64,000 nt of DNA from Streptomyces endocoffeicus (GTDB taxonomy: Bacteria; Actinomycetota; Actinomycetes; Streptomycetales; Streptomycetaceae): positions 186,001 through 250,000 of the forward strand of contig NZ_JAERRG010000016.1 in assembly GCF_016741935.1 (NCBI RefSeq), in the 5' to 3' direction. The translations under genes were made by a program, and so were the position numbers. The stretch's first letter is position 1. Every line of letters starts with the position of its first letter. Under the pieces are notes generated by a model. That model was given only the letters and a program-made list of their open reading frames with translations. It searched no databases and had not been told where the DNA came from. Shown here piece after piece: positions 31,472 through 40,133 of the stretch.

Positions 31472-32434
31472 TCAGGAGTGCGCGGGAGGAACGACGCGTG
31501 CGGGGGTGTCGGCGGCGGGGCGGGCGGTCGCCGACGTGTCCGCGGCGGGGCGGGCGATTGCCGACATGTCCGCGGCGGGCTGGAGGGTCTGGTTGAGCAA
31601 CTGCAGTGCCGCCTGGGCGGCGGAGCCCGGCGCCGCCGTCGTCACCACCACCCGGATCCCCGGCTCCCGGGGCACCGGGAGCGAGTGCTGCAGCACATCC
31701 AGCTCCCCGACCATCGGATGGCGCATCCGGTACTCGGCCATGCCCCAGGCGCGCACCCGGTGCTCGGCCCACAGCGTGGCGAACTGCGGGCTGCGCATGG
31801 TCAACTCGCCGATGAGGGAGGCCAGATGCGGGTCGTCCGGATATTCGCCGACCGCCTGTCGCAGCTTGCCCACCACGTCCCGTGCCTTCCTGGGCCAGTC
31901 CACGTACAGGTCCCGCGTGTGGGCGTCCAGGAATACCAGCCGGGCGGTGTTGGGCCGGGTGGCCGCTTGATCCGGGCTGTCCGGGGCCAAGTGCCCGGCG
32001 AACAACGCATGCCCGGCGCGGTTCCACGTCAGGACGTCCGAGCGCCGGCCGACGACGACCACGGGTGAGTCCCCGAAGGCGTCAACCAGTTGGCGCACCG
32101 CCGCGGTGACCCGCTCGGCGGGGAGCCGGCGGCGGCGCTGCCGGGAATCACCGGACAAGGTGTGCAGGTGGCGCCGCTCCGCGTCATCCAGCCGCAGAGC
32201 CGTGGCCAGGGCGTCCAGGACCTGCGGCGAGGCGTTGAGCGACAGCCCCTGTTCCAGCCGGATGTAGTAGGCCACGCTGACACCGGCCAGCTGGGCCAGT
32301 TCCTCACGCCGCAGCCCCGGCACCCGCCGCCGGTCGCCGTAGTCCGGCAACCCCACGTCTGCCGGTTTCAACCGCGCCCGACGCGTGGACAGGAACTCGC
32401 CGAGGAGGGACTTGCCATGCGTTGCGTCGTCCAT
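31472..32434 (-). CDS. XRE/HTH regulator with MmyB-like ligand-binding domain
   Basis: 320 residues from the ATG at 32434; the longer frame to 32716 only translates the 27-bp DNA repeats. Residues ~12-85 are a lambda-repressor-type HTH (F-L-S-T-R-R-A-R-L-K-P, then G-L-R-R-E-E-L-A-Q-L-A-G-V-S-V-A-Y-Y-I-R-L-E-Q-G), and residues ~110-280 are the PAS-like MmyB ligand domain (V-V-V-G-R-R-S-D-V-L-T-W-N-R-A-G-H-A-L-F). In Streptomyces these often bind fatty acids or regulate a divergent SDR/reductase gene; here the divergent neighbour is the YyaL-like gene at 32664. The C-terminal ~30 residues are a repeat of ADMSAIARPA / ADTSATARPA. Confidence 0.87.
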   Translation of the reverse strand: MDDATHGKSLLGEFLSTRRARLKPADVGLPDYGDRRRVPGLRREELAQLAGVSVAYYIRLEQGLSLNASPQVLDALATALRLDDAERRHLHTLSGDSRQRRRRLPAERVTAAVRQLVDAFGDSPVVVVGRRSDVLTWNRAGHALFAGHLAPDSPDQAATRPNTARLVFLDAHTRDLYVDWPRKARDVVGKLRQAVGEYPDDPHLASLIGELTMRSPQFATLWAEHRVRAWGMAEYRMRHPMVGELDVLQHSLPVPREPGIRVVVTTAAPGSAAQAALQLLNQTLQPAADMSAIARPAADTSATARPAADTPARVVPPAHS

Positions 32435-32486
32435 GCGGTCGAGTATGGCCAGGCTCGCGACATCCAGCCTGCTCCTGGGAGTAGCA

Positions 32487-32592
32487 GGCACGCGGGCATG
32501 AAGGAGGCGAGCGGGCACGCGGGCATGAAGGAGGCGAGCGGGCACGCGGGCATGAAGGAGGCGAGCGGGCACGCGGGCACGAAGGAGGCGGC
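32487..32592. repeat. 27-bp tandem repeat, four copies, between divergent genes
   Basis: Units 32487-32513, 32514-32540 and 32541-32567 are identical; 32568-32592 is a diverged, shortened fourth. Each contains GGCATGAAGGAGGCGAGC. They occupy the shared promoter region of the MmyB-type regulator (start 32434) and the YyaL-like gene (start 32664). Confidence 0.88.
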
Positions 32593-32663
32593 ATCGTCCG
32601 GGAGTCCCGACTCTCGACCTGGTGTGCTGGGCCGGGCGGTCCGGGGCGTGCGACGATGCCGGT

Positions 32664-34697
32664 ATGAATCGCCTGGCCGGCTCCCAGTCGCCGTACCTGC
32701 TGCAGCACGCCGCCAACCCAGTGGATTGGTGGCCGTGGGGGGAAGAGGCGTTCGCGGAGGCGGAGCGGCGCGGTGTGCCCGTTCTGCTGTCGGTCGGTTA
32801 CTCCGCGTGTCATTGGTGTCATGTCATGGCGCACGAGTCGTTCGAGGACAAGGCGACCGCGGACTATCTCAACGCCCACTTCGTCTCCGTGAAGGTCGAC
32901 CGCGAGGAGCGGCCGGACGTCGACGCGGTGTACATGGAGGCGGTGCAGGCAGCCACCGGCCAGGGCGGCTGGCCCATGACGGTGTTCCTGACCCCCGAGG
33001 CCCGGCCGTTCTACTTCGGCACGTACTTCCCGCCCCGGCCCCGGCCCGGGATGCCGTCCTTCCGGCAGGTGCTGGAGGGGGTGAGCGCCGCCTGGTCGGA
33101 CCGCCGCGACGAGGTACGGGACGTCGCCGGCCGGATCGTGGAAGACCTGTCCCAGCGTGGCGGTATCGCCCTGGGCTCGGACGCGCCGCGGCCGCCAGGC
33201 GAGGAGGATCTCCACAGCGCGCTCATGGCCCTGACCCGCGAATTCGACGCCACCCGCGGCGGGTTCGGCGGTGCGCCGAAGTTCCCGCCGTCCATGGCGC
33301 TGGAGTTCCTGCTGCGCCATCACGCCCGCACCGGCTCCGAGGGTGCGCTCCAGATGGTGTCCGCCACCTGCGAGGCGATGGCCCGCGGGGGCATCTACGA
33401 CCAGCTCGGCGGCGGCTTCGCCCGCTATTCCGTCGATGCCACCTGGACCGTGCCGCACTTCGAGAAGATGCTGTACGACAACGCGCTGCTGTGCCGCGTC
33501 TACGCCCATCTGTGGCGGGCCACCGGCTCGGACCTCGCGCGCCGTGTCGCCCTGGAGACGGCGGACTTCATGGTCCGCGAGCTGCGCACCCAGCAGGGCG
33601 GCTTCGCCTCCGCGCTGGACGCCGACAGCGACGACGGCACCGGCAGGCATGTCGAGGGCGCGTACTACGCGTGGACCCCCGAGCGGCTGAGCGAGGTGCT
33701 GGGGGAGGCCGACGCGGAGTTCGCCGCCGGGTATTTCGGCGTCACCCGGGAGGGCACCTTCGAGCACGGGGCCTCCGTGCTCCAGCTGCCCGACGGGGAG
33801 CGGCTGACGGACGCCGCCCGCGTCTTCTCCGTACGGGAGCGGCTGCTGGCCGCCAGGGAGCTGCGGGCCCGCCCCGGCCGCGACGACAAGATCGTCGCGG
33901 CGTGGAACGGGCTGGCCATCGCGGCACTCGCCGAGACCGGTGCCTATTTCGACCGCCCCGACCTGGTGAACGCCGCGACCGAGGCCGCCGAGCTGCTGGT
34001 GCGCATCCACATGGACCAGCGCGGGCGGCTGGCCCGCACCTCGCTCGACGGCACCGCGGGCGGCCACGCGGGCGTGCTCGAGGACTACGGGGATGTGGCC
34101 GAGGGCTTCCTCGCGCTGTCCGCCGTCACCGGCGACGGCGCGTGGGTGGAGTTCGCCGGGCTGCTCCTGGACACCGTGCTGAGCCGGTTCACCGACGAGG
34201 ACGGCACGCTGTTCGACACCGCCGATGACGCCGAGACGCTCATCCGCCGCCCCCAGGACCCGACGGACAACGCGGCGCCGTCCGGCTGGACGGCCGCCGC
34301 CGGAGCCCTGCTGTCCTACGCCGCCATCACCGGCGGAGCGCGCCACCGGGAGGGTGCCGAGCGCGCCCTCGCCGTGGTGCGGGCCCTCGGCTCCCGGGTG
34401 CCCCGCTTCATCGGCTGGGGCCTGGCGGTGGCCGAGGCCCGGCTCGACGGGCCGCGCGAGGTGGCCGTGGTCGGCCCCGACGACGACCCGGCGACCCGCG
34501 CCCTGCACCGCGCCGCGCTGCTCGCCACGGCTCCCGGGGCGGTCGTCGCGGTCGGCGAGCCCGGCTCCGGCGAGATCCCGCTCCTCCAGGACCGCCCCCT
34601 CCTGGAGGGCCGCCCGGCGGCCTACGTCTGCCGAGGCTTCACCTGCGACGCGCCCACGGCCGATGTCGAGGCCCTGACGGCCAAGCTGGGGGGCTGA
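32664..34697 (+). CDS. YyaL/SSP411-type thioredoxin-domain protein (N-acylglucosamine epimerase-like C-terminus)
   Basis: 677 residues from the ATG at 32664. Residues ~1-165: thioredoxin-like DUF255 with N-P-V-D-W-W-P-W-G and the CxxC in S-A-C-H-W-C-H-V-M, then V-D-R-E-E-R-P-D and G-G-W-P-M-T-V-F-L-T-P. Residues ~200-640: an alpha/alpha toroid (G-G-F-G-G-A-P-K-F-P, H-F-E-K-M-L-Y-D-N, W-N-G-L-A-I-A-A-L-A). The family is conserved from bacteria to mammals (spermatogenesis-associated protein 20) with no firmly assigned reaction; a redox or sugar-related role is supposed. Divergent from the MmyB-type regulator; no strong ribosome site. Confidence 0.92.
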   Translation: MNRLAGSQSPYLLQHAANPVDWWPWGEEAFAEAERRGVPVLLSVGYSACHWCHVMAHESFEDKATADYLNAHFVSVKVDREERPDVDAVYMEAVQAATGQGGWPMTVFLTPEARPFYFGTYFPPRPRPGMPSFRQVLEGVSAAWSDRRDEVRDVAGRIVEDLSQRGGIALGSDAPRPPGEEDLHSALMALTREFDATRGGFGGAPKFPPSMALEFLLRHHARTGSEGALQMVSATCEAMARGGIYDQLGGGFARYSVDATWTVPHFEKMLYDNALLCRVYAHLWRATGSDLARRVALETADFMVRELRTQQGGFASALDADSDDGTGRHVEGAYYAWTPERLSEVLGEADAEFAAGYFGVTREGTFEHGASVLQLPDGERLTDAARVFSVRERLLAARELRARPGRDDKIVAAWNGLAIAALAETGAYFDRPDLVNAATEAAELLVRIHMDQRGRLARTSLDGTAGGHAGVLEDYGDVAEGFLALSAVTGDGAWVEFAGLLLDTVLSRFTDEDGTLFDTADDAETLIRRPQDPTDNAAPSGWTAAAGALLSYAAITGGARHREGAERALAVVRALGSRVPRFIGWGLAVAEARLDGPREVAVVGPDDDPATRALHRAALLATAPGAVVAVGEPGSGEIPLLQDRPLLEGRPAAYVCRGFTCDAPTADVEALTAKLGG

Positions 34698-34885
34698 GCC
34701 GGGGCGGGACCGGACCCGCCGACGTACGGTGCGCGGGCCCGGGGCCGGTCCGGGGGCTACGACGGTGCCGGGGTCCGGGGCCGCGGTGGTGCCGGTCCGG
34801 AGCCGTGAGGGCTGGTCCGGGGCCGCGATGGGGCCGGTCCGGGGCCTGCCCCGGGGCCGCGGCGGGGGCGGGCGTCGGGGCGTCG

Positions 34886-35524
34886 CTACAGGGGGAGGCC
34901 TTGGGACAGCATGTTCAAGGCGCGGTCGATGCTCTCCTCCATGGCCGCCATCGCCGAGTCCTCCGCCGCGTCCTGGTCGGCGCAGTGGAAGAGCGCTTCC
35001 TGGAGGACGCCGAGGACGGCTCCGACCACGACCCGCACCTCGAAGTCCTCCGGCGACCGGTCGCTGCGTTCGGCCAGGACCTCGGCGAGCAGGGCGCCGG
35101 TCCGGGACATGCTCTCGCTCATGCGGGCGCGCAGCCCCGGGACCTGGCGGATCAGGGTGAGGCGGACCAGCATCTCCCGCCGTTCGTCACCGGCGAACTG
35201 CCGGAACAGGTCGAGCAGGACGCGCCGCAGCGAGGCGACCGGCGGTTCGTCCAGCGGCCGGTCCCGGAGCGCGGCGAGCAGGACATCGTCGTACTCGTCG
35301 GAGAGGACGATGTCCTCCTTGGTGGGGAAGTAGCGGAAGACGGTGCTGGGGGAGACGTCGGCGGCCTCCGCGATGCGGTCCACCGGGGTCGCGTCGTACC
35401 CCTGCTCGGTGAACAGCCGGTAGGCGGCGCGCCGGATCGCCTGCCGGGTCTGGATCTTCTTGCGTTCGCGCAGCCCGAGCTTGGGCCGCGTGGACGTCGT
35501 ACGTGCGGAAGCCATGAATCTCAT
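34886..35524 (-). CDS. TetR family regulator of the adjacent MFS exporter
   Basis: 212 residues from the ATG at 35524, which overlaps the MFS stop (ATGA); the ATG at 35515 is the alternative. HTH: I-R-R-A-A-Y-R-L-F-T-E-Q-G-Y-D-A-T-P-V-D-R-I-A-E-A-A-D-V-S-P-S-T-V-F-R-Y-F-P-T-K-E-D-I-V. The second half is the helical ligand domain of the AcrR-like type. It is the second gene of the exporter operon, and a long palindrome precedes the first gene, so it very likely represses its own operon until the exported drug binds. Confidence 0.9.
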   Translation of the reverse strand: MRFMASARTTSTRPKLGLRERKKIQTRQAIRRAAYRLFTEQGYDATPVDRIAEAADVSPSTVFRYFPTKEDIVLSDEYDDVLLAALRDRPLDEPPVASLRRVLLDLFRQFAGDERREMLVRLTLIRQVPGLRARMSESMSRTGALLAEVLAERSDRSPEDFEVRVVVGAVLGVLQEALFHCADQDAAEDSAMAAMEESIDRALNMLSQGLPL

Positions 35525-37128
35525 TGTCGGGCATCGGCGGTCTCCTGGACCATGGCGCCTTGATCGGCGGGAACCGTACGGGGCAGCAGGATCGCGACCA
35601 GCGCCGCCGCCGCGAGGGAGGTGAACGCGGTCACCAGGAGGGCCACGTCCATGCCGTGGACGAACGCGGCGTCCGCCGACGCGGCGAGGTGCGGATCGCC
35701 GAGCCGCCCGGCCACCGCGTGGGCCGCGACCACCGAGCCCTCCGCCGCGTCCGCCGCGGCGGGTGGCAGCCCGGTGGTGTCGAGCCGGGTGCTGTACGCG
35801 TCGGCGAGCAGGCTGCCGAGCAGGGCGACGCCGATGGTGCCTCCCACTTGGCGCAGCGTCATGAGCAGCCCGGAGCCGGTGCCCTCGCGGTCCCGGGACA
35901 GGGCGCCGAGCGCCGCGTCCATGGCCGGGACGACGCCGAGGCCGAAGCCGAGTCCGGTGATCGTGAGCCAGGGCGCGGTCATGCCGTAGCCGTCACCCAC
36001 CTCGGTGCGGGAACCGAGGAACGCGGCGGCGGCGCTCACCAGCAGCCCGCCGCTGATGACGGGCCGGGGGCCGAAGCGGGCGGCGAGCGGGGTGGCGGCG
36101 CGGGCCGCCAGCAGGAGTCCGGCCATCATCGGCAGCAGCCGCAACCCGGTGCCGAAGGCGTCGTTGCCGAGGACGGCCTGGAGGTACTGCGGCAGGACGA
36201 ACAGCAGGCCCAGCAGCGAGAAGCCCACCAGCGTGATGGCGACGGCGTTCCACAGGAACGCGGGCCGGAACAGCAGCCCCAGGTCCAGCATCGGCCGCAC
36301 CGACTGCCGCTCGCGCAGGGTGAGCCCGGTGAGCAGTGCGACGGACGCGGCGAAAGCGGTGAGGATCAGCGGATGGGTCCAGCCCCGGGCCGGGGCCTCG
36401 ATGAGGCCCCAGACGAGCGCGATGAGCCCGCCGACGCTCAGCGCGGTGCTGACGAGGTCGATCCTGGGGGCCGCCGGGTCGCGGGTTTCGGGGAGCAGGA
36501 AGAGGCAGGCCAGGATGGCGATCGCGACGAGGGGAAGGTTGATCAGGAAGATCGATCCCCACCAGAAGTGGTCGAGGAGCCAGCCGCCGACGAGGGGGCC
36601 GAGCGGCATGCCGAGCCCCATCGCGGCGCTCAGGGCCGCGATCGCCCTGGACCGTTCGCCGGGGCCGAAGAAGGTGGGCAGGACGGCCATGGACAGCGGC
36701 ATGACCAGTGCGGCGCCCAGCCCCATGACCAGGCGCGCGACGATGACCGGGGCGGGGGTGGAGACCAGCGCTCCGATGAGCGCCCCGGCCAGGAAGATCA
36801 GCAGACCGGTGATGAGCATGCGGCGGCGGCCGAACCGGTCGCCGAGGAGGCCCGCCGGAAGCATCGCGGCGGCGAACACGACCGTGTAGGAGTCGACGAT
36901 CCACTGCTGTTCGCCGATATCGGCGTGGAGGGCCGAGGCCATGGTCGGCAGGGCGATGTTGAGGATCGTGGTGTCGAATCCGATCACCAGGGTGCTGGCG
37001 ACGAGGGCCGCGAGGGTCCACCAGCGACGTGGATCCGGATGTGAGTCCGGATCCGGATGTGGGTCCGGATGTGGATCCAGATGTGGGTCCCGACGTGGGT
37101 CCCGACGTGGGTTCGGGGCAGCGGACAT
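35521..37128 (-). CDS. MFS drug exporter, DHA2 (14-TM) family
   Basis: 535 residues; GGAGG precedes the ATG at 37128. Fourteen hydrophobic segments can be counted. Motif A-like L-G-D-R-F-G-R-R-R is between helices 2 and 3, D-T-T-I-L-N-I-A-L-P is the DHA2 motif in helix 1, and G-L-G-M-P-L-G-P-L-V-G-G matches the antiporter motif C in helix 5. Proton-driven multidrug efflux is the family function. The cytosolic N-terminus has a low-complexity Asp/Pro/His repeat (DPHPDPHPDPDSHPDP) from a ~12-bp DNA repeat. The TetR gene follows with a 4-bp overlap. Confidence 0.93.
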   Translation of the reverse strand: MSAAPNPRRDPRRDPHLDPHPDPHPDPDSHPDPRRWWTLAALVASTLVIGFDTTILNIALPTMASALHADIGEQQWIVDSYTVVFAAAMLPAGLLGDRFGRRRMLITGLLIFLAGALIGALVSTPAPVIVARLVMGLGAALVMPLSMAVLPTFFGPGERSRAIAALSAAMGLGMPLGPLVGGWLLDHFWWGSIFLINLPLVAIAILACLFLLPETRDPAAPRIDLVSTALSVGGLIALVWGLIEAPARGWTHPLILTAFAASVALLTGLTLRERQSVRPMLDLGLLFRPAFLWNAVAITLVGFSLLGLLFVLPQYLQAVLGNDAFGTGLRLLPMMAGLLLAARAATPLAARFGPRPVISGGLLVSAAAAFLGSRTEVGDGYGMTAPWLTITGLGFGLGVVPAMDAALGALSRDREGTGSGLLMTLRQVGGTIGVALLGSLLADAYSTRLDTTGLPPAAADAAEGSVVAAHAVAGRLGDPHLAASADAAFVHGMDVALLVTAFTSLAAAALVAILLPRTVPADQGAMVQETADARQ

Positions 37129-37139
37129 GGCACACCTCC

Positions 37140-37169
37140 GAGAGTTACCGTCAAATGACAGTAACTCTC
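37140..37169. promoter_or_regulatory. Long palindromic operator of the MFS-TetR operon
   Basis: Arms GAGAGTTAC (37140-37148) and GTAACTCTC (37161-37169) are perfectly complementary, and an inner GTCA-AA-TGAC (37150-37159) extends the dyad; only the single base pair between the two blocks breaks symmetry. It ends 12 bp before the MFS start, covering the promoter/leader. This is the expected site of the operon's TetR protein. Confidence 0.8.
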
Positions 37170-37201
37170 AAAAGGTGTGAGCTATCAATCAGGAGCGCCT
37201 G

Positions 37202-37912
37202 TCAGGCGTGCTGATAGGCCACCAGGGAGATGCCGACGTAGTGCACGACGAAGGCGGCCAGCGTGAAGCTGTGGAACACCTCGTGGAAGCCGAACCAGCG
37301 GGGTGAGGGGTTGGGGCGCTTGGTGCCGTAGATCACCGCGCCCACGCTGTAGAGCAGCCCGCCGACGACGATCAGCGTCATCACGGCGATGCCGCCGGTG
37401 CGCAGAAAGTCGGGCAGGAAGAAGATGGCCGCCCAGCCCAGCGCGATGTAGCACGGGGTGTAGAGCCAGCGCGGGGCGCCGACCCAGAAGACCCGGAAGG
37501 CGATTCCGGCGAGCGCCCCGGCCCACACCAGCCACAGCAGCAGCTGCTGTTTGCCATGCGGCAGGAGCAGCAGCGTGAAGGGCGTATAGGTGCCCGCGAT
37601 GATCAGGAAGATATTGGCGTGGTCCAGCCGCCGCAGCACCGCGGCGGTGCGCGGACCCCAATTGCCGCGGTGGTAAAGGGCGCTGGTGCCGAACAGCGCA
37701 CAGGCGGTGAGCGTGAAGATGGCGCAGGCCAGCCGCCCGCGCGGACTGTCGGCGAGGGCCGTCAGCACCACCCCGGAGACCAGGACCGCGGGAAACATGC
37801 CGGCGTGCAGCCAGCCGCGCAGCATCGGCTTCAGGGGGAGCGGCGGGGCCGCTTCGGGCCCTGGGGGATTCTCGGCGGCGGCATCGGGCGCGGCGGCAGT
37901 CATGGCGCTCAT
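37202..37912 (-). CDS. Hemolysin III / PAQR family membrane protein
   Basis: 236 residues from the ATG at 37912 (an ATG at 37903 is also possible). Seven hydrophobic segments with the PAQR metal-site residues: S-A-L-Y-H-R (helix 2 end, Ser and His), L-D-H-A-N-I-F (Asp/His) and the C-terminal H-E-V-F-H-S-F (two His), which bind zinc in the family. TrhA/YqfA-type bacterial members are linked to membrane energetics or fluidity rather than haemolysis. It is monocistronic, downstream of the MFS operon promoter and pointing away from pckG. Confidence 0.9.
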   Translation of the reverse strand: MSAMTAAAPDAAAENPPGPEAAPPLPLKPMLRGWLHAGMFPAVLVSGVVLTALADSPRGRLACAIFTLTACALFGTSALYHRGNWGPRTAAVLRRLDHANIFLIIAGTYTPFTLLLLPHGKQQLLLWLVWAGALAGIAFRVFWVGAPRWLYTPCYIALGWAAIFFLPDFLRTGGIAVMTLIVVGGLLYSVGAVIYGTKRPNPSPRWFGFHEVFHSFTLAAFVVHYVGISLVAYQHA

Positions 37913-38077
37913 GCTACCTACGCCACCGTAAGTTACCGGTCCATGTCGAGTGGTGATGGTCACCAAGGCGCCCACTGGACAGATGGCCCGTACAGTCGGA
38001 TGATCAAATGAGCGCGGTCGGCACCGGATGAGCTGAGCATCCGGGTCGCAGCCCCCAAGGGGTAGCTGTCTCCATAA

Positions 38078-38101
38078 ACGGATATGAGTGCACATATCCG
38101 T
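38078..38101. promoter_or_regulatory. Perfect inverted repeat in the pckG leader
   Basis: ACGGATATG-AGTGCA-CATATCCGT, 9-bp arms without mismatch, ending 56 bp before the pckG start. It is AT-richer than its surroundings, and has no T run, so an operator (or an mRNA hairpin) is more likely than a terminator. No regulator gene is adjacent. Confidence 0.6.
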
Positions 38102-38157
38102 CCAAACCCTCAATCAAGACGCCGGAGCGAGTGCGGTTCCGGCGGGATGGAGCGATC

Positions 38158-39993
38158 GTGGCGCCCAGCAATGTGGCTTCCTCCCTCACGACCACCCCGA
38201 GTCCCACGAGCCACCAGGAGCTCGTCTCCTGGGTCGGCGAGATCGCCGCCCTCACCCAGCCGGATCGTGTGGTGTGGTGCGACGGCTCGGAGGTGGAGTA
38301 CGACCGCCTGTGCGCGGAGCTCGTCGAGAAGGGCACCTTCAAGCGCCTTGACCCGATCAAGCGCCCCAACTCGTACTACGCCGCCTCCGATCCGAGCGAT
38401 GTGGCGCGCGTCGAGGACCGTACGTTCATATGCTCCGAGAAGGAGGCGGACGCGGGCCCGACGAACCACTGGAAACACCCCGACGAGATGCGGGAGATCT
38501 TCTCCGGGGAGCAGGGCGTCTTCCGGGGTTCGATGCGCGGCCGGACCATGTACGTCGTGCCCTTCTGCATGGGCCCGCTCGGCTCGCCGCTCTCCGCGAT
38601 CGGCGTAGAGATCACCGACTCCGCCTATGTGGCGGTCTCCATGCGCACCATGACCCGCATGGGGCAGGAGGTCCTCGACGTCCTCGGGGACGAGGGCTTC
38701 TTCGTCAGGGCCGTCCACACCCTCGGCGCCCCGCTGGAGCCGGGCCAGGCGGATGTGCCCTGGCCGTGCAACCCGACCAAGTACATCTCGCACTTCCCGG
38801 AGACGCGCGAGATCTGGTCGTACGGCTCCGGCTACGGCGGCAACGCCCTGCTCGGCAAGAAGTGCTACGCCCTGCGCATCGCCTCCGTGATGGCGCGGGA
38901 CGAGGGCTGGCTCGCCGAGCACATGCTGATCCTCAAGCTCACCCCGCCGCGCGGGGAGGCCAAGTACGTGGCGGCCGCGTTCCCGAGCGCGTGCGGCAAG
39001 ACCAACCTCGCGATGCTGGAGCCGACCATCCGGGGCTGGACGGTCGAGACGATCGGCGACGACATCGCCTGGATGCGGTTCGGCGAGGACGGCAGGCTGT
39101 ACGCGATCAACCCCGAGGCGGGCTTCTTCGGTGTCGCGCCCGGCACCGGTGAGCACACCAACGCCAACGCGATGAAGACCCTGTGGGGGAACTCGGTCTT
39201 CACCAACGTGGCGCTCACCGACGACGGCGATGTGTGGTGGGAGGGCATGACAGAGGAGCCGCCCGCTCATCTGACCGACTGGAAGGGCAACGACTGGACC
39301 CCGGCGAGCGAGACGCCCGCGGCCCACCCCAACGCCCGCTTCACCGTACCGGCCGGTCAGTGCCCGATCATCGCGCCCGAGTGGGAGGACCCCAAGGGCG
39401 TGCCGATCTCGGCGATCCTCTTCGGCGGCCGCCGGGCCAGCGCCGTTCCGCTGGTGACGGAGTCCTTCCACTGGCAGCACGGCGTCTTCCTCGGCGCCAA
39501 CGTGGCGAGCGAGAAGACCGCCGCGGCCGAGGGCAAGGTCGGCGAGCTGCGCCGCGACCCGTTCGCCATGCTGCCGTTCTGCGGCTACAACATGGGCGAC
39601 TACATGGCCCATTGGGTGGCGGTCGGCAAGAACGCCGACGCCGCCAAGCTGCCGAAGATCTACTACGTCAACTGGTTCCGCAAGGACGCCGCCGGGCGCT
39701 TCGTCTGGCCGGGCTTCGGCGAGAACAGCCGGGTGCTGAAGTGGATCGTCGACCGCCTGGACGGCAAGGCCGAGGGCGTGGAGTCCCCGATCGGGGTACT
39801 GCCGGCGCCCGGGGCGCTGGACACCGACGGCCTGGACCTCGACGACGCCTCGCTCGAGCTGCTGCTCACGGTCGACAAGGAGGTCTGGCGTGATGAGGCC
39901 GGGCTGGTGCCCGACCACCTCAACACCTTCGGCGAGCACACGCCCAAGGAGATGTGGGACGAGTACCACGCGCTGGTGAAGCGCCTGGGCTGA
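38158..39993 (+). CDS. pckG: Phosphoenolpyruvate carboxykinase (GTP)
   Basis: 611 residues from the GTG at 38158 (GGAG 5 nt upstream), the usual length. Family landmarks: the P-loop F-P-S-A-C-G-K-T-N-L-A at ~274-284 with the reactive Cys of the GTP-dependent enzymes, G-D-D-I-A-W-M-R (metal binding), N-P-E-A-G-F-F-G-V-A-P-G-T, and L-F-G-G-R-R-A-S. It interconverts oxaloacetate and PEP with GTP, the entry step of gluconeogenesis from organic and amino acids. Monocistronic; preceded by a perfect 9-6-9 inverted repeat and followed by a hairpin. Confidence 0.97.
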   Translation: MAPSNVASSLTTTPSPTSHQELVSWVGEIAALTQPDRVVWCDGSEVEYDRLCAELVEKGTFKRLDPIKRPNSYYAASDPSDVARVEDRTFICSEKEADAGPTNHWKHPDEMREIFSGEQGVFRGSMRGRTMYVVPFCMGPLGSPLSAIGVEITDSAYVAVSMRTMTRMGQEVLDVLGDEGFFVRAVHTLGAPLEPGQADVPWPCNPTKYISHFPETREIWSYGSGYGGNALLGKKCYALRIASVMARDEGWLAEHMLILKLTPPRGEAKYVAAAFPSACGKTNLAMLEPTIRGWTVETIGDDIAWMRFGEDGRLYAINPEAGFFGVAPGTGEHTNANAMKTLWGNSVFTNVALTDDGDVWWEGMTEEPPAHLTDWKGNDWTPASETPAAHPNARFTVPAGQCPIIAPEWEDPKGVPISAILFGGRRASAVPLVTESFHWQHGVFLGANVASEKTAAAEGKVGELRRDPFAMLPFCGYNMGDYMAHWVAVGKNADAAKLPKIYYVNWFRKDAAGRFVWPGFGENSRVLKWIVDRLDGKAEGVESPIGVLPAPGALDTDGLDLDDASLELLLTVDKEVWRDEAGLVPDHLNTFGEHTPKEMWDEYHALVKRLG

Positions 39994-40010
39994 GCCGCTC
40001 CGCTTCGGTG

Positions 40011-40045
40011 GGCCGGGGTCCGTGCTTCAGGCGCGGGCCCCGGCC
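40011..40045 (+). terminator. Hairpin downstream of pckG
   Basis: GGCCGGGG (40011-40018) pairs with CCCCGGCC (40038-40045); the 19-nt loop can pair further. It starts 18 bp after the pckG stop. A second hairpin, CTCGGCC (40101-40107) with GGCCGAG (40122-40128), lies just beyond the stop of the convergent gene at 40134. Confidence 0.6.
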
Positions 40046-40133
40046 GTGTGCCCCTCGTCAGCCGTCAGCTGTCAGCCCTCAGACGTAAGCTCACTTCGGC
40101 CTCGGCCTAGGTCCCGGTCTCGGCCGAGTCTGC

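Noticed and set aside
32487..32592. Candidate CRISPR-like array
   Set aside because: The units are directly adjacent without spacers, so this is a plain tandem repeat. The same holds for the arrays at 5911, 9381 and 31293.
32090..34228. Long + frame through the 27-bp repeats into the YyaL-like gene
   Set aside because: It is out of frame with the YyaL-like protein and only translates the repeats into KEASGHAGM units; no start signal.
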